Shown in pieces: positions 1 to 8,718 of a stretch of DNA of 64,000 bases (positions within the stretch are counted from its first letter, which is position 1; every line of letters starts with the position of its first letter). This stretch comes from Gammaproteobacteria bacterium. Its GTDB lineage: Bacteria > Pseudomonadota > Gammaproteobacteria > Eutrophobiales > Eutrophobiaceae. A model generated the notes under the pieces. It searched no databases and had not been told where the DNA came from. It worked only from the letters and a program-made list of their open reading frames with translations. The stretch covers positions 367,779-431,778 of the forward strand of contig JANQNX010000009.1 in assembly GCA_028279365.1 (NCBI GenBank), in the 5' to 3' direction. A program made the translations under genes and the position numbers.

Positions 1-863
1 GAACCCATATTACCAACATGTGCTCGTCCGCTATTGATACCCGTACCCATAGTTGGACCGGGCCAACCTCGCGCAACAAAGCTTTTTGATAATTTTAATA
101 TCGCTTGATTCATTTCCAACGCAGCATTAACCGCTTTATTCGCATGTTGTTCCTGTTTTAGTGGTGCATTCCAAAATGCCATGATCGCATCACCGATATA
201 TTTATCGATAGTTCCTTCATATTTGAAGATGATTTCTGTCATCACGTTGAAGTATTCATTCAAGAGCGTATTTAACTGTTTCGGGTTTAACTGCTCCGAG
301 ATGCTGGTGAAATTTTGTAAATCACAAAAAAAAACAGTTAAGGTCCGCGCTTCTCCATCCAGAGAAATGGTTTTTGATTGCTGACTCAGTTCATTAACAA
401 GATGAGGCGGGACATATTGGCCAAAGCTATCGATTAATCGTTGTCTGTTGCCAATTTCAACAAAATAATGGGCCAGCACGTTTAGCATATAAAGAATTAA
501 TGTCGTTAATATGCTGAATGCAACAGGTAACACAGCATTATTATAGTTAATATTCGCAATAATCATCATCATAACAGCGATTACTACCATCACTGTCATT
601 AAGCCTTTTTTTGCTGACTGCATTGGCACAACAATGCTGATTATCAGGCCAGATAGCAAAAAAAACAGGAATTCTTGGGTGAGGATGATGCGTTTTGTGA
701 CTAATGCGAAATAACCTGGCTGATTAAACAATTCAAAATTAATCAAGATAAATGGTGTTTGCTTTCCAGAGAATTGAACCAAATCAATGGCGCTGCATAT
801 AAACAGTAAAAACACGATTGTTAGAGCTAACTGTGTTAAGTGTATCTGTTTGCTTAATTGCAT
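1..863 (-). CDS. Class III adenylate/guanylate cyclase, membrane-bound (3' part cut by window edge)
   Basis: The minus-strand reading frame is open from ATG at 863 to base 1 with no stop, so the C-terminus lies outside the window. The first ~130 residues hold several hydrophobic segments and no CHASE2 sensor. The class III cyclase catalytic domain follows: a metal-binding 'FFCDLQNFTSIS' segment, then 'GTIDKYIGDAIMAFWNAP'. It would make cyclic nucleotide at the inner membrane. Its catalytic core closely resembles that of the CHASE2 cyclase at 58560-60899 but lacks the large periplasmic domain. A start further upstream cannot be excluded. The 285 bp between it and the next gene hold the two divergent promoter regions and nothing else recognisable. 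Confidence 0.85.
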   Translation of the reverse strand, partial: MQLSKQIHLTQLALTIVFLLFICSAIDLVQFSGKQTPFILINFELFNQPGYFALVTKRIILTQEFLFFLLSGLIISIVVPMQSAKKGLMTVMVVIAVMMMIIANINYNNAVLPVAFSILTTLILYMLNVLAHYFVEIGNRQRLIDSFGQYVPPHLVNELSQQSKTISLDGEARTLTVFFCDLQNFTSISEQLNPKQLNTLLNEYFNVMTEIIFKYEGTIDKYIGDAIMAFWNAPLKQEQHANKAVNAALEMNQAILKLSKSFVARGWPGPTMGTGINSGRAHVGNMG

Positions 864-1148
864 GATGTGTGATTGAAAGTTGATAGAGCCCGTTGTTTTA
901 TAATGCAAGCTGCAAAATATTAGCCAAATTGCTCAATCTATCAGATTTTATTTTTACTGTTTTTACTAATTTTTTATTAGTTTGTCGAGATCTCAACATT
1001 TATTGTCGAGTCATCATCATAATCTCATAAAATACATCAATTACTAAACTAATAATTAATATAAAACAGTCACTTAGGAAGTTGGCATGTGCTGTGCTTT
1101 AAGTTTGGACAAAGACAGAATCAGATTTATTTCAGGAGAATAAAAGCA

Positions 1149-1928
1149 ATGAAAAAACAACAGGGTTTTACTTTAGTTGAGATAGCCATCGTACTGGTCA
1201 TTATTGGTCTGTTATTGGGTGGTATCCTCAAAGGTCAGGAGCTGATTAATAGCGCCAGGGTGCGTAATCTTGCCGATCAGAATTCAGGCATACAAGCTGC
1301 TTACTATGGTTTTATTGACCGTTATCGCCAGGTGCCGGGTGATTTCATCGCACTTGATGCTACTCAGGCGTTAGGTGTCGCTGTAAATTTACCATTAGCA
1401 GGATCTGCAACGGATGGTAATGGCCGTGTTGATAATACGATTGAAGAGGCCGCGGCCCTGTGGGAACAATTGGCAAAATCTCAATTCCTGGGTGGTGGCT
1501 TTACACCTGTTAACGCTGTTGCGATACCGGCGATTGCAGATTACCCTACGAATGCCCCGCTAAATGCATTTAATGGTTCTTTAGTATTAACCCGAAACCA
1601 GGGATACACTGGTACCCGTTCTGACCGACTTAATCTACACATGGGTCCGAACGTACCTGTCAATATCGCGCGTGAATTAGATCAAAAGGTAGATGACGGG
1701 CTGCCTCATACCGGTGTATTACGCTTAACTCAATCAGATGGTGACGGTATTTTCGATGGGGTTGGAGCGGCTTCTTTTGCAGAACAATTTGCGACCTGTG
1801 CGACTGATTCAGGAGCCAACGCGCCAGCAAATAACGCAGGTAACGACGGTGACATCGCAGCTGAGCAGACAGAAATCTATGATATCTTTGACGATGCGCA
1901 GGACTGTGGTCAGGTTTTTCTGTATTAA
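1149..1928 (+). CDS. Type IV prepilin-like protein
   Basis: A classic class III signal is visible at the N-terminus: short basic leader MKKQQG, cleavage before Phe, then FTLVEIAIVLVIIG with Glu at mature position 5. This is what a prepilin peptidase (PilD) recognises. The 259-residue chain is much longer than a major pilin and ends in an Asp/Gly-rich stretch. The start at 1149 is chosen because AGGAG lies 10 bp upstream; a longer frame from 1089 has no ribosome site. No pilus assembly genes are nearby, so this is a solitary minor-pilin or pseudopilin-like surface protein. A terminator follows directly. Confidence 0.85.
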   Translation: MKKQQGFTLVEIAIVLVIIGLLLGGILKGQELINSARVRNLADQNSGIQAAYYGFIDRYRQVPGDFIALDATQALGVAVNLPLAGSATDGNGRVDNTIEEAAALWEQLAKSQFLGGGFTPVNAVAIPAIADYPTNAPLNAFNGSLVLTRNQGYTGTRSDRLNLHMGPNVPVNIARELDQKVDDGLPHTGVLRLTQSDGDGIFDGVGAASFAEQFATCATDSGANAPANNAGNDGDIAAEQTEIYDIFDDAQDCGQVFLY

Positions 1929-1950
1929 TTATTAGTCAATTTGAAAAGCC

Positions 1951-1979
1951 AATGCCCGCTATATGCGGGCATTGTTTTA
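1951..1979 (+). terminator. Rho-independent terminator after the prepilin-like gene
   Basis: A perfect 9-bp stem (AATGCCCGC / GCGGGCATT) with a 5-nt loop is followed by GTTTTAT. It lies 23 bp after the prepilin stop codon. Confidence 0.85.
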
Positions 1980-2046
1980 TCTAGTATTATTGATAGTAGT
2001 TAAGAACGTCAGGTTTAGAAGTCGCATATTCGAGTTTTAATAATTT

Positions 2047-2766
2047 ATGTCGATACCCGCATTAAATATTAGTGGCGTTAACCAGTCCTATGGCAAACAC
2101 ACTGTTTTGAATGACATCAGTTTTCAAATTCAGCAGAATGAGTTTGTTGGTTTGGTAGGGATAAACGGCGCGGGTAAATCAACCTTGATTAAATCTATTC
2201 TGGATTTTGTTTCAATTAAATCCGGCACAATCAACATCTTTGGCAAATCACATCGAGATAATTTATCACGCGAAACGCTTTCCTTTTTACCAGAGAAGTT
2301 TTTGCCTCCGTATTATCTTAAAGGTAAAGATTTCCTGTCTTATATGGCCGAATTAAATCAAGTGAAACTTGAACAGGAACAGGTGGCAGAAATCTTCCAT
2401 ATATTGGATCTATCTGTGGAGGCGTTGTATCAACCGGTGCGTCAATACTCAAAAGGGATGGCGCAAAAGCTGGGGTTGGCAGCCAGTTTTTTGAGTCAAC
2501 GTCCACTGCTGCTGCTGGATGAACCAATGAGCGGACTTGATCCCAAGGCGAGAGCATTTTTAAAAGAACATTTATTGTCATTGAAATCGGCAGGCAAGTC
2601 GCTGTTTTTCAGTACTCATTTATTGAATGATGTGGAGCATTTATGCGACAGGCTCATTATTCTTCATAACGGTCAAATTCAGTTTGATGGCTCACCACAA
2701 TCATGTTGCGACACTTTTTCAAAAGATAATATTGAAGATGCGTATCTTGCGTGTATCAGTGCTTAA
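2047..2766 (+). CDS. ABC transporter ATP-binding protein (CcmA/NatA-like), orphan
   Basis: A complete ABC ATPase of 239 residues. Visible motifs are Walker A (GINGAGKST, about residue 37), signature 'YSKGMAQKLGLA', Walker B 'LLLLDEPMSGLDP' and the H-loop 'FFSTHLL'. The subfamily looks like the single-domain exporters of the NatA/CcmA type. No permease is adjacent on either side, so its membrane partner must be elsewhere or it works alone. No good ribosome site is visible before the ATG. Confidence 0.9.
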   Translation: MSIPALNISGVNQSYGKHTVLNDISFQIQQNEFVGLVGINGAGKSTLIKSILDFVSIKSGTINIFGKSHRDNLSRETLSFLPEKFLPPYYLKGKDFLSYMAELNQVKLEQEQVAEIFHILDLSVEALYQPVRQYSKGMAQKLGLAASFLSQRPLLLLDEPMSGLDPKARAFLKEHLLSLKSAGKSLFFSTHLLNDVEHLCDRLIILHNGQIQFDGSPQSCCDTFSKDNIEDAYLACISA

Positions 2767-2842
2767 AATCGCTTGTTAATCCGATTGTTTTATTGATATA
2801 ACTAAATCGCTTGAATTACTTTTAACTGGCAGGTGACAGATT

Positions 2843-3382
2843 ATGATGCGTTATCTTCTTATCCTGATGATTATTTTTAGTGTTGATGTTAATGCGAGGA
2901 TGTATCAATGGGTTGAACCCGATACCGGTACCACCCAGCTCTCTGGTAAACCCCCTGCCTGGTATCGCAGTGATGCAACTGGACCGAGAGTCCTGGTTTT
3001 CGAGAATGGTCGTCTAATTGATGACACCGCTGTGGCTGTCGATGATGATGTGCGGTTTAGCATGCGTCAGCAGGCGCTGATTCAGGCTGAGTCGGATCAA
3101 GCGGCAGCAAAAGATAAACTAGCCAGGTCAAACAAACTAAAACAGCAATATGAACAGGAAGAGGTTGAAACGCTCGATGCTGAGCCGATAGCGGAAGAAG
3201 ATTCAAGCGACGCAAAGATTGAGGCATTTTTAGCCGAGATGAGAAAGCTTACCGGACTGTCTGCCGATGCGAGTGAGGAAGCTGAGTTGCAAGAACAAGC
3301 CGAAAAAGAAAGGTTGCGTGGACTGGTTTCAGACTGGGATGATCAGTTTTCGGAAGGGAATACGCCAGCTGTCGACCCATAA
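2843..3382 (+). CDS. DUF4124 domain periplasmic protein
   Basis: A signal peptide (hydrophobic residues 3-16, cleavage near VNA) is followed by 'MYQWVEPDTGTTQLSGKPPAWYR', the typical DUF4124 start (Tyr-Gln-Trp ... Gly-Thr-x-Gln). The rest is a charged, Glu/Ala-rich helical segment. DUF4124 proteins are common in gammaproteobacteria and have no settled function. AGGTGA upstream of the ATG supports the start. It converges with the kinase gene on the other strand. Confidence 0.8.
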   Translation: MMRYLLILMIIFSVDVNARMYQWVEPDTGTTQLSGKPPAWYRSDATGPRVLVFENGRLIDDTAVAVDDDVRFSMRQQALIQAESDQAAAKDKLARSNKLKQQYEQEEVETLDAEPIAEEDSSDAKIEAFLAEMRKLTGLSADASEEAELQEQAEKERLRGLVSDWDDQFSEGNTPAVDP

Positions 3383-3413
3383 TTACCTTGAAAAGCTGCC
3401 CCGGTTTATTTAA

Positions 3414-4826
3414 TTACTTGTTTGAAGTGAGTTTCTGCAAAGACAATAATGCCTGATTGGCCGGATCAATTTGCAGGCCAATATCGATATACGTTCTGGT
3501 TTTGTCTGTTTCATTATTAAGCATCGAACGTTCCGCTAGAATTGCGTAGCGTTCAGCAATATCAAGAATACCTTGATAAGCATTTTGATTATCAGGCTGT
3601 AGTTCCAATAACCTTGAGTAATAATAATAGGCATTGTCTTTAGGCGGATAAGTCAATTTATATTCATCCAGGCTCTGTTTTCCCAACCATTCCAGTGCCT
3701 TTAATATTTCATCTGATACCGGTTGTTGTGGCGTTGCTTTTCCTTCTATTGTTTCTTCCATGTTACTGGATTGACTTTCCAGTCGTTTCTGCTCAGCTAA
3801 ATTATTCCCGGCAAGCGCGCTAGCAGGCTGCAATACACTTTTCGTTGATGCCTGTACGACTTGTGTATCGCTACGTTTGATAGAGATTTCCACAAACTGC
3901 AGACCAAAAAAGAAACAAGCTGAGATAATGAGTAGTACCGTTAACAGAATCATTGTTTTTTTCTTTTTTAACGGTTTTTTTTCAGCAGTGACGTTACTGT
4001 CATCGGCAAACACATTAATTTCTGCCGCAGCGTTGGTTCGTTGAAGTCTCTCAATATCTTTTAACAGGGCGGTGGCGGATGGATAGCGTTGTTCCAGCTT
4101 TTTCGCCATCATTTTGTCGAGTAGTGGCTGATAACCAGACAAGGAGTCGGGTAAGGTCGGTACCGGTGAGGTCTTATGCTGGATGACAATATCGATGACA
4201 GAGTCAGAGTGATACGGTTTATAACCGGTTAGCATTTCAAAGAAGATACAGCCCAGACTATAAATATCGGTTCTGCCATCAACCTGTTTCCCATCGGCCT
4301 GTTCCGGGCTGACATAATTCGGACTGCCGAGGAAGATACCGGTTGAAGTCAGATCCTGATCATGATCGGTTTGTTTAGCGATACCAAAATCAGTCAGTAA
4401 CGGGGTCATGTCTTTTCGGAAGAGGATGTTTGCCGGTTTTACATCCCGGTGGATGACATTGTGACTATGTGCACTAGCGAGGGCTGAGCCTATTTTTGAT
4501 ACAATATCCAGTGCGGTTTCAGGCATGACAGTTGATTGCATACGCTGTTTAAGGTCGCCGCCCTCGACATATTCCATGGAAATATAGAGCTCTTCATCTG
4601 CCAGGCCAATGTCAAAAATGGTGACTATATTGGGATGATGTAAAGAGGCGACGATTCTGCCTTCGTCAAGAAATCGACGCGACATGTCTTCGGACTCGCT
4701 GCGCTGAACCTTGTCGAGTACTTTTAATACGACAGAACGGTTGAGGGATTCCTGCGTGGCCAGATATACGGTAGCCATGCCCCCTTTACCGATTTCTTTT
4801 TCTATTCTATAGCCGGGAATATCCAT
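3414..4826 (-). CDS. Membrane Ser/Thr protein kinase (Hanks type) with TPR-like C-terminus
   Basis: The N-terminal ~265 residues are a Hanks-type kinase: glycine loop 'EIGKGGMATVYLA', VVLK lysine, catalytic loop 'HRDVKPANILF' (about residue 125), 'DFGIAKQ', and 'SPEQ' of the activation segment. A single membrane helix follows at about 288-308, after a KKKK stretch. The periplasmic part (~160 residues) resembles TPR units ('YYYYSRLLELQPDNQNAYQGIL'). Kinase plus membrane helix plus repeat sensor is a common bacterial layout. The target is not evident. Confidence 0.88.
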   Translation of the reverse strand: MDIPGYRIEKEIGKGGMATVYLATQESLNRSVVLKVLDKVQRSESEDMSRRFLDEGRIVASLHHPNIVTIFDIGLADEELYISMEYVEGGDLKQRMQSTVMPETALDIVSKIGSALASAHSHNVIHRDVKPANILFRKDMTPLLTDFGIAKQTDHDQDLTSTGIFLGSPNYVSPEQADGKQVDGRTDIYSLGCIFFEMLTGYKPYHSDSVIDIVIQHKTSPVPTLPDSLSGYQPLLDKMMAKKLEQRYPSATALLKDIERLQRTNAAAEINVFADDSNVTAEKKPLKKKKTMILLTVLLIISACFFFGLQFVEISIKRSDTQVVQASTKSVLQPASALAGNNLAEQKRLESQSSNMEETIEGKATPQQPVSDEILKALEWLGKQSLDEYKLTYPPKDNAYYYYSRLLELQPDNQNAYQGILDIAERYAILAERSMLNNETDKTRTYIDIGLQIDPANQALLSLQKLTSNK

Positions 4827-5269
4827 TGTTATTATTAATGTAACAATTACTTATTATTAGCCGTAAGGCTGGCTTTAACAGCTATTTTGCTGTCGTACTA
4901 AGTCTTCGTGATTTATTTCCTGCCCTGAAATTCAAGTTTATCTGATAAGAGAACTAAAAAATACCATATCAGTCCCGGCATTACAGCAATGAAAATTTTA
5001 ATCAAACATGAAAAATCAATAAATTTGAATAAGTTACTAATCTAAATATTCTGTATTAACCGGTTCTGGCTGTTTTAACGGTGTCTCAACAGTAAGGTAA
5101 AACACTAGCGGCGCTTTTGCTCGTAATACGGCATTTACCCGTTGTGGGTCATTTGTAAAATCAGTTGGCATAACATCTGCTAAATGAAGTAGAGTAGACA
5201 GATGGAAACGATGAATATCAGCCTTATTTAAACTAAATCAAATTTGAACTTTTAGGCAATATAAAGGGT
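4827..5269. other. Intergenic region between kinase and rsd
   Basis: 443 bp containing the promoters of the divergent kinase and rsd genes. The first half is AT-rich with no obvious stem-loops. The only coding candidate is the short minus-strand frame at 5037-5171, listed separately. Confidence 0.5.
5037..5171 (-). CDS. Possible 44-residue small protein
   Basis: A short minus-strand frame starts MPTDFTNDPQRVNAVLRAKAP and ends EPVNTEYLD. The composition looks protein-like (soluble, mixed). There is no clear Shine-Dalgarno site and no recognised family, so this is weak. Confidence 0.3.
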   Translation of the reverse strand: MPTDFTNDPQRVNAVLRAKAPLVFYLTVETPLKQPEPVNTEYLD

Positions 5270-5719
5270 ATGAATGAAACAACAGAAGTCAATCAGGAAA
5301 GACGTGGTGGTAGCAAGCAGCTAATTGAGCATATGCTCACTGAGCGTAATCAGCTGTTTTCACTGTTATTACAAGCAACACCGAATGATGTTGAAGATGT
5401 GTCGGAGGAATCAGACGGTAGCCTGGAAGAATTTTTACAGGTACTGGTTGATTATATTGCTGCCGGACATTTTGGGCTTTACCAGCGCATAGCCGAGGGT
5501 AAGGAAAGGCGAAAAGCAGTCGCCGATCTGGCGGTCGATATCTATCCTCGTATTGAAAAGACAACAGAGATTGCGTTAGCTTTTGATGAGAAATACAACG
5601 CTGAAAATGAAAGCCGTGATCTCAACCAGTTACAAAATGATTTGTCACGTCTTGGCGAAGAGTTATCCACCAGAATAGAGTTCGAAGATCAGTTAATATC
5701 AATTATTCTGGATAATTAG
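5270..5719 (+). CDS. rsd: Rsd/AlgQ family anti-sigma-70 factor
   Basis: 149 residues, the usual Rsd/AlgQ length. The pattern is typical: 'LIEHMLTERNQL...', a central 'FLQVLVDYIAAGHFGLYQRI' helix, then a C-terminal helical 'RLGEELSTRIEFEDQLI'. Rsd binds sigma-70 region 4 and frees core RNA polymerase in stationary phase; AlgQ has this role in pseudomonads. It is transcribed towards the TerB-like gene, and the two stops are almost touching. Confidence 0.9.
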   Translation: MNETTEVNQERRGGSKQLIEHMLTERNQLFSLLLQATPNDVEDVSEESDGSLEEFLQVLVDYIAAGHFGLYQRIAEGKERRKAVADLAVDIYPRIEKTTEIALAFDEKYNAENESRDLNQLQNDLSRLGEELSTRIEFEDQLISIILDN

Positions 5720-5721
5720 TT

Positions 5722-6174
5722 TTAGTTAGCCTCTGCATCATGCTTGGCCTTGATAAAGTCGGCATGAGAAACGTAGAGTAAATCAGCGACTTTTCGTATC
5801 GCATATTCCTCGTATTTATCCAGGATGGCGTCGGCAAACGCCACTCGCCAAAGGTTTCTTAAGACATCAATCCTCTCTGGCATGGATAACATGTCTGTCA
5901 GCAAGCGTGTGAACTCGTGTAACGATACTGCATGGTCCACTTCTTTTTCAGCGATTTGAATGAGGTCAGCTACCTCCTGATCGCTGAGGTGAAATTTATT
6001 CGTCAGCTGTTCCCGGATTAAGATTCGCTCACTTTCATCAAGATTGTCATCAGCCAGGCTGATCTCGATCATCAACACTGCCGTTGCCAGTTCCACCGTT
6101 CTTTCTGCAGTGGATTGCTCATCGCTGTTATTCTGAAGCAGTTCTTCAAAATAATTTTTAATTGATTTCAACAT
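5722..6174 (-). CDS. TerB-like (tellurite resistance TerB family) protein
   Basis: A 150-residue all-helical protein with the TerB-like pattern: a conserved acidic 'LADDNLDESERILIREQL' segment (possible metal-binding acidic cluster), then 'DHAVSLHEFTRLL' and 'AFADAILDKYEEYAIRKVADLL'. The family is widespread and poorly understood. It lies 3 bp after the hspQ stop, so the two genes are surely one transcript. Confidence 0.8.
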   Translation of the reverse strand: MLKSIKNYFEELLQNNSDEQSTAERTVELATAVLMIEISLADDNLDESERILIREQLTNKFHLSDQEVADLIQIAEKEVDHAVSLHEFTRLLTDMLSMPERIDVLRNLWRVAFADAILDKYEEYAIRKVADLLYVSHADFIKAKHDAEAN

Positions 6175-6177
6175 AGA

Positions 6178-6489
6178 CTAGTTGTCGATATGATTAGACG
6201 CGTAGCGACCATCAATATAATCGTGGAAATACTGACTTAAAAGCGGGTGTTTGATAGGTGACAAGCTAGTATCATTCTCGAGATTCTGTTCAGCGACATA
6301 AGTCTCCTTATGCGCATCATCGACCAAAACGTGATACCAGGGCTGATCTTTAGGAGGACGTGACTTGGCGACAGCGTTGTACCATTCATCCGTCCCACAA
6401 AAAACCGGATCAACATCAAAGATTACCCCTCGATAGTCGAATAATCGATGATGAATAATTTGTCCGATGCAAAATTTAGCGCGTTTCAT
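6178..6489 (-). CDS. hspQ: Heat shock protein HspQ
   Basis: 103 residues of the HspQ/YccV family. Typical elements are 'AKFCIGQIIHHRLFDYRGVIFDVDP', 'PWYHVLVDDAHKETYVAEQNL', and the 'HPLLSQYFHDYIDGRY' tail. HspQ acts as an adaptor and hemimethylated-DNA-binding factor in enterobacteria and affects Lon/DnaA turnover. It is first gene of the hspQ-terB pair. Confidence 0.92.
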   Translation of the reverse strand: MKRAKFCIGQIIHHRLFDYRGVIFDVDPVFCGTDEWYNAVAKSRPPKDQPWYHVLVDDAHKETYVAEQNLENDTSLSPIKHPLLSQYFHDYIDGRYASNHIDN

Positions 6490-6575
6490 GAGATAATTAG
6501 CAACATTAACTTATTCCTTGATAATAACAGAAGCGAGTCTCTTTCCTAAATATTACGGGCTATAAAACAAGCGTT

Positions 6576-7922
6576 ATGAAACAAGATTTTATTGAACGTG
6601 ACCTATCAGTGCTCTGGCATCCTTGTACACAGATGAAAGACCATGAGTCGCTGCCATTAATTCCTATTAAAAGCGGTAAAGGTGTCTACATAGAAGATTT
6701 TGATGGTAACCGTTATATCGATGCCATCAGTTCATGGTGGGTCAATCTGTTTGGTCATTGTAATCCGACCATTAACCAGGCCATTCGTGAACAGATTGAA
6801 CAACTTGAACACGTACTGCTGGCTGGCTTTTCACACGAACCGGTCGTCAGTTTATCGGAGCAACTGGTGGAGCTGACGCCACCAGGCTTAAGCCGCTGTT
6901 TTTATGCCGATAACGGTTCGTCAGCAATAGAAGTCGCACTGAAGATGAGTTTCCACTACTGGAGTAATCACGGCCACCCCGAAAAGCAGCGTTATATTTC
7001 GCTTAGCAATAGTTATCACGGTGAAACCCTTGGCGCATTGTCTATGGGCAATGTACCGCTGTTTACCAAAACCTATGGTCCGTTGATGCTGGATACCCTG
7101 GTTGCACCGAGTCCGGATTGTTATCACCGTGACCCGGGCGATACATGGGAGGCGCACAGCCGCAAGATGTTTATCGAAATGGAAGCGCTAATTGAAAAAC
7201 ATGCACATGAGGTGGCGGCAGTGATAGTCGAACCATTAGTGCAATGTGCTGGTACCATGCGAATGTATCATCCGGTTTATCTGAGCTTATTAAGAGCCGC
7301 TTGTGATCGTTACAATATCCACCTGATCGCCGATGAAGTCGCTGTCGGTTTCGGCAGAACCGGCACCCTATTCGCTTGTGAACAGGCCAACATCACGCCA
7401 GATTTTATGTGCTTGTCAAAAGGCCTGACAGCCGGATATCTACCATTATCTGTTACCCTCACCACTGATGAAGTCTACTCTGCATTTTATGATGACTACG
7501 CCAAACTGAATGCGTTCTTTCATTCGCACAGTTATACTGGTAACCCCATCGCCTGTGCAGTGGCTAATGCATCGCTGGGTATTTTTCGTGATGAGAACAT
7601 CATAGAGAAAAATAAACAGACAGCTGCATTGATGCATGAGCTAACACAACCTATCGCATCGCACCCACACGTGGCTGAAGTCAGACAGACCGGAATGATG
7701 GTCGCGATGGAAATGGTTAAAGATAAAGCAACGAAAACGCCTTACGATTGGCTGGAACGTCGAGGTTTAAAAGTCTATCAACATGCTTTGGAAAATGGCG
7801 TATTGTTGAGGCCTATTGGCAATGTCGTGTATATGGTTCCACCCTATGTGATCACGGAAGAGCAAATTAAACACGTCGTCAATATTGCCAGCGACGGGAT
7901 CGATATCGCGACGTCTGCATAA
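6576..7922 (+). CDS. bioA: Adenosylmethionine-8-amino-7-oxononanoate aminotransferase
   Basis: 448 residues, full length. It makes 7,8-diaminopelargonate in biotin synthesis, using S-adenosylmethionine as amino donor. The N-terminus 'LWHPCTQMKDHES' and 'ISSWWVNLFGH' are typical of BioA; the PLP lysine is in 'LSKGLTAGYLPLS' (K282); 'DEVAVGFGRTG' is the PLP-ring aspartate motif. No other bio genes are in the window. The rsmE start codon follows 1 bp after its stop. Confidence 0.96.
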   Translation: MKQDFIERDLSVLWHPCTQMKDHESLPLIPIKSGKGVYIEDFDGNRYIDAISSWWVNLFGHCNPTINQAIREQIEQLEHVLLAGFSHEPVVSLSEQLVELTPPGLSRCFYADNGSSAIEVALKMSFHYWSNHGHPEKQRYISLSNSYHGETLGALSMGNVPLFTKTYGPLMLDTLVAPSPDCYHRDPGDTWEAHSRKMFIEMEALIEKHAHEVAAVIVEPLVQCAGTMRMYHPVYLSLLRAACDRYNIHLIADEVAVGFGRTGTLFACEQANITPDFMCLSKGLTAGYLPLSVTLTTDEVYSAFYDDYAKLNAFFHSHSYTGNPIACAVANASLGIFRDENIIEKNKQTAALMHELTQPIASHPHVAEVRQTGMMVAMEMVKDKATKTPYDWLERRGLKVYQHALENGVLLRPIGNVVYMVPPYVITEEQIKHVVNIASDGIDIATSA

Positions 7923-7923
7923 T

Positions 7924-8685
7924 ATGCATATACCACGATTTTATCTGGAACAAGCAATACAAACCGGTGAAACATTGTTATTAACCGACTCAAGTGCGCA
8001 TCACATACAAAGCGTATTAAGAATGCGACAGGGTGAAAAACTGATCTTATTCAATGGTAATGACAGCGAATATGATGCCACTATTATTGACTTTGCCAAA
8101 AGACAAGTGCAGGTTAAAGTTGAATCTTGTCGTAGAGTCAATACCGAATCACGTTTAACATTGCATCTTGCACTCGGCATGATGCGCGGTCAGCAAATGG
8201 ACTATGCCATACAAAAGGCGGTTGAACTCGGCACCAGCCGAATTACGCCAATGCTGACTGAATACAGTAACGTTAAAATTAAACAAACGGATGTCGAAAA
8301 AAAAACGCGTCACTGGAATAGCATTATCAAGAGCGCGACAGAGCAGTGCGGGAGAACACAATTCACACAATTAGCACAGCCCTTGAATTTTCGTGAAGTC
8401 ATCGCACATAAAAAAGCAAAGACAAACTTAATATTGCATCCCAATGCGAATCAAAGCTTATTAATGGAACAGATCAATAATGAACAGTCTGAGGTTTTTA
8501 TCATGATTGGTCCCGAGGGTGGATTTAGTGAACAGGAAGTCGACGCGGCGATAACATCGGGCTTTACCGCGATCAGTCTGGGTCCGAGAATCTTGCGAGC
8601 CGATACAGCAGCTATCACTGCATTGACACTTTGCCAATCGCAGTGGGGCGATCTCAAAACAACACATGCAACCGAAATCACTTAG
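7924..8685 (+). CDS. rsmE: 16S rRNA m3U1498 methyltransferase
   Basis: 253 residues of the RsmE family: a PUA-like N-terminal domain ('MHIPRFYLEQ', 'HIQSVLRMRQGEKLILFNG') and a SPOUT methyltransferase with the knot motifs 'IGPEGGFSEQEVDAA' and 'SLGPRILRADTAAITAL'. It methylates U1498 of 16S rRNA on the 30S subunit. The start at 7924 gives the family's normal N-terminus; an upstream in-frame ATG at 7885 lies inside bioA. Probably cotranscribed with bioA and gshA. Confidence 0.95.
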   Translation: MHIPRFYLEQAIQTGETLLLTDSSAHHIQSVLRMRQGEKLILFNGNDSEYDATIIDFAKRQVQVKVESCRRVNTESRLTLHLALGMMRGQQMDYAIQKAVELGTSRITPMLTEYSNVKIKQTDVEKKTRHWNSIIKSATEQCGRTQFTQLAQPLNFREVIAHKKAKTNLILHPNANQSLLMEQINNEQSEVFIMIGPEGGFSEQEVDAAITSGFTAISLGPRILRADTAAITALTLCQSQWGDLKTTHATEIT

Positions 8686-8718
8686 CGATAGACTGATAAA
8701 CATGGGACGTGTCGAATT

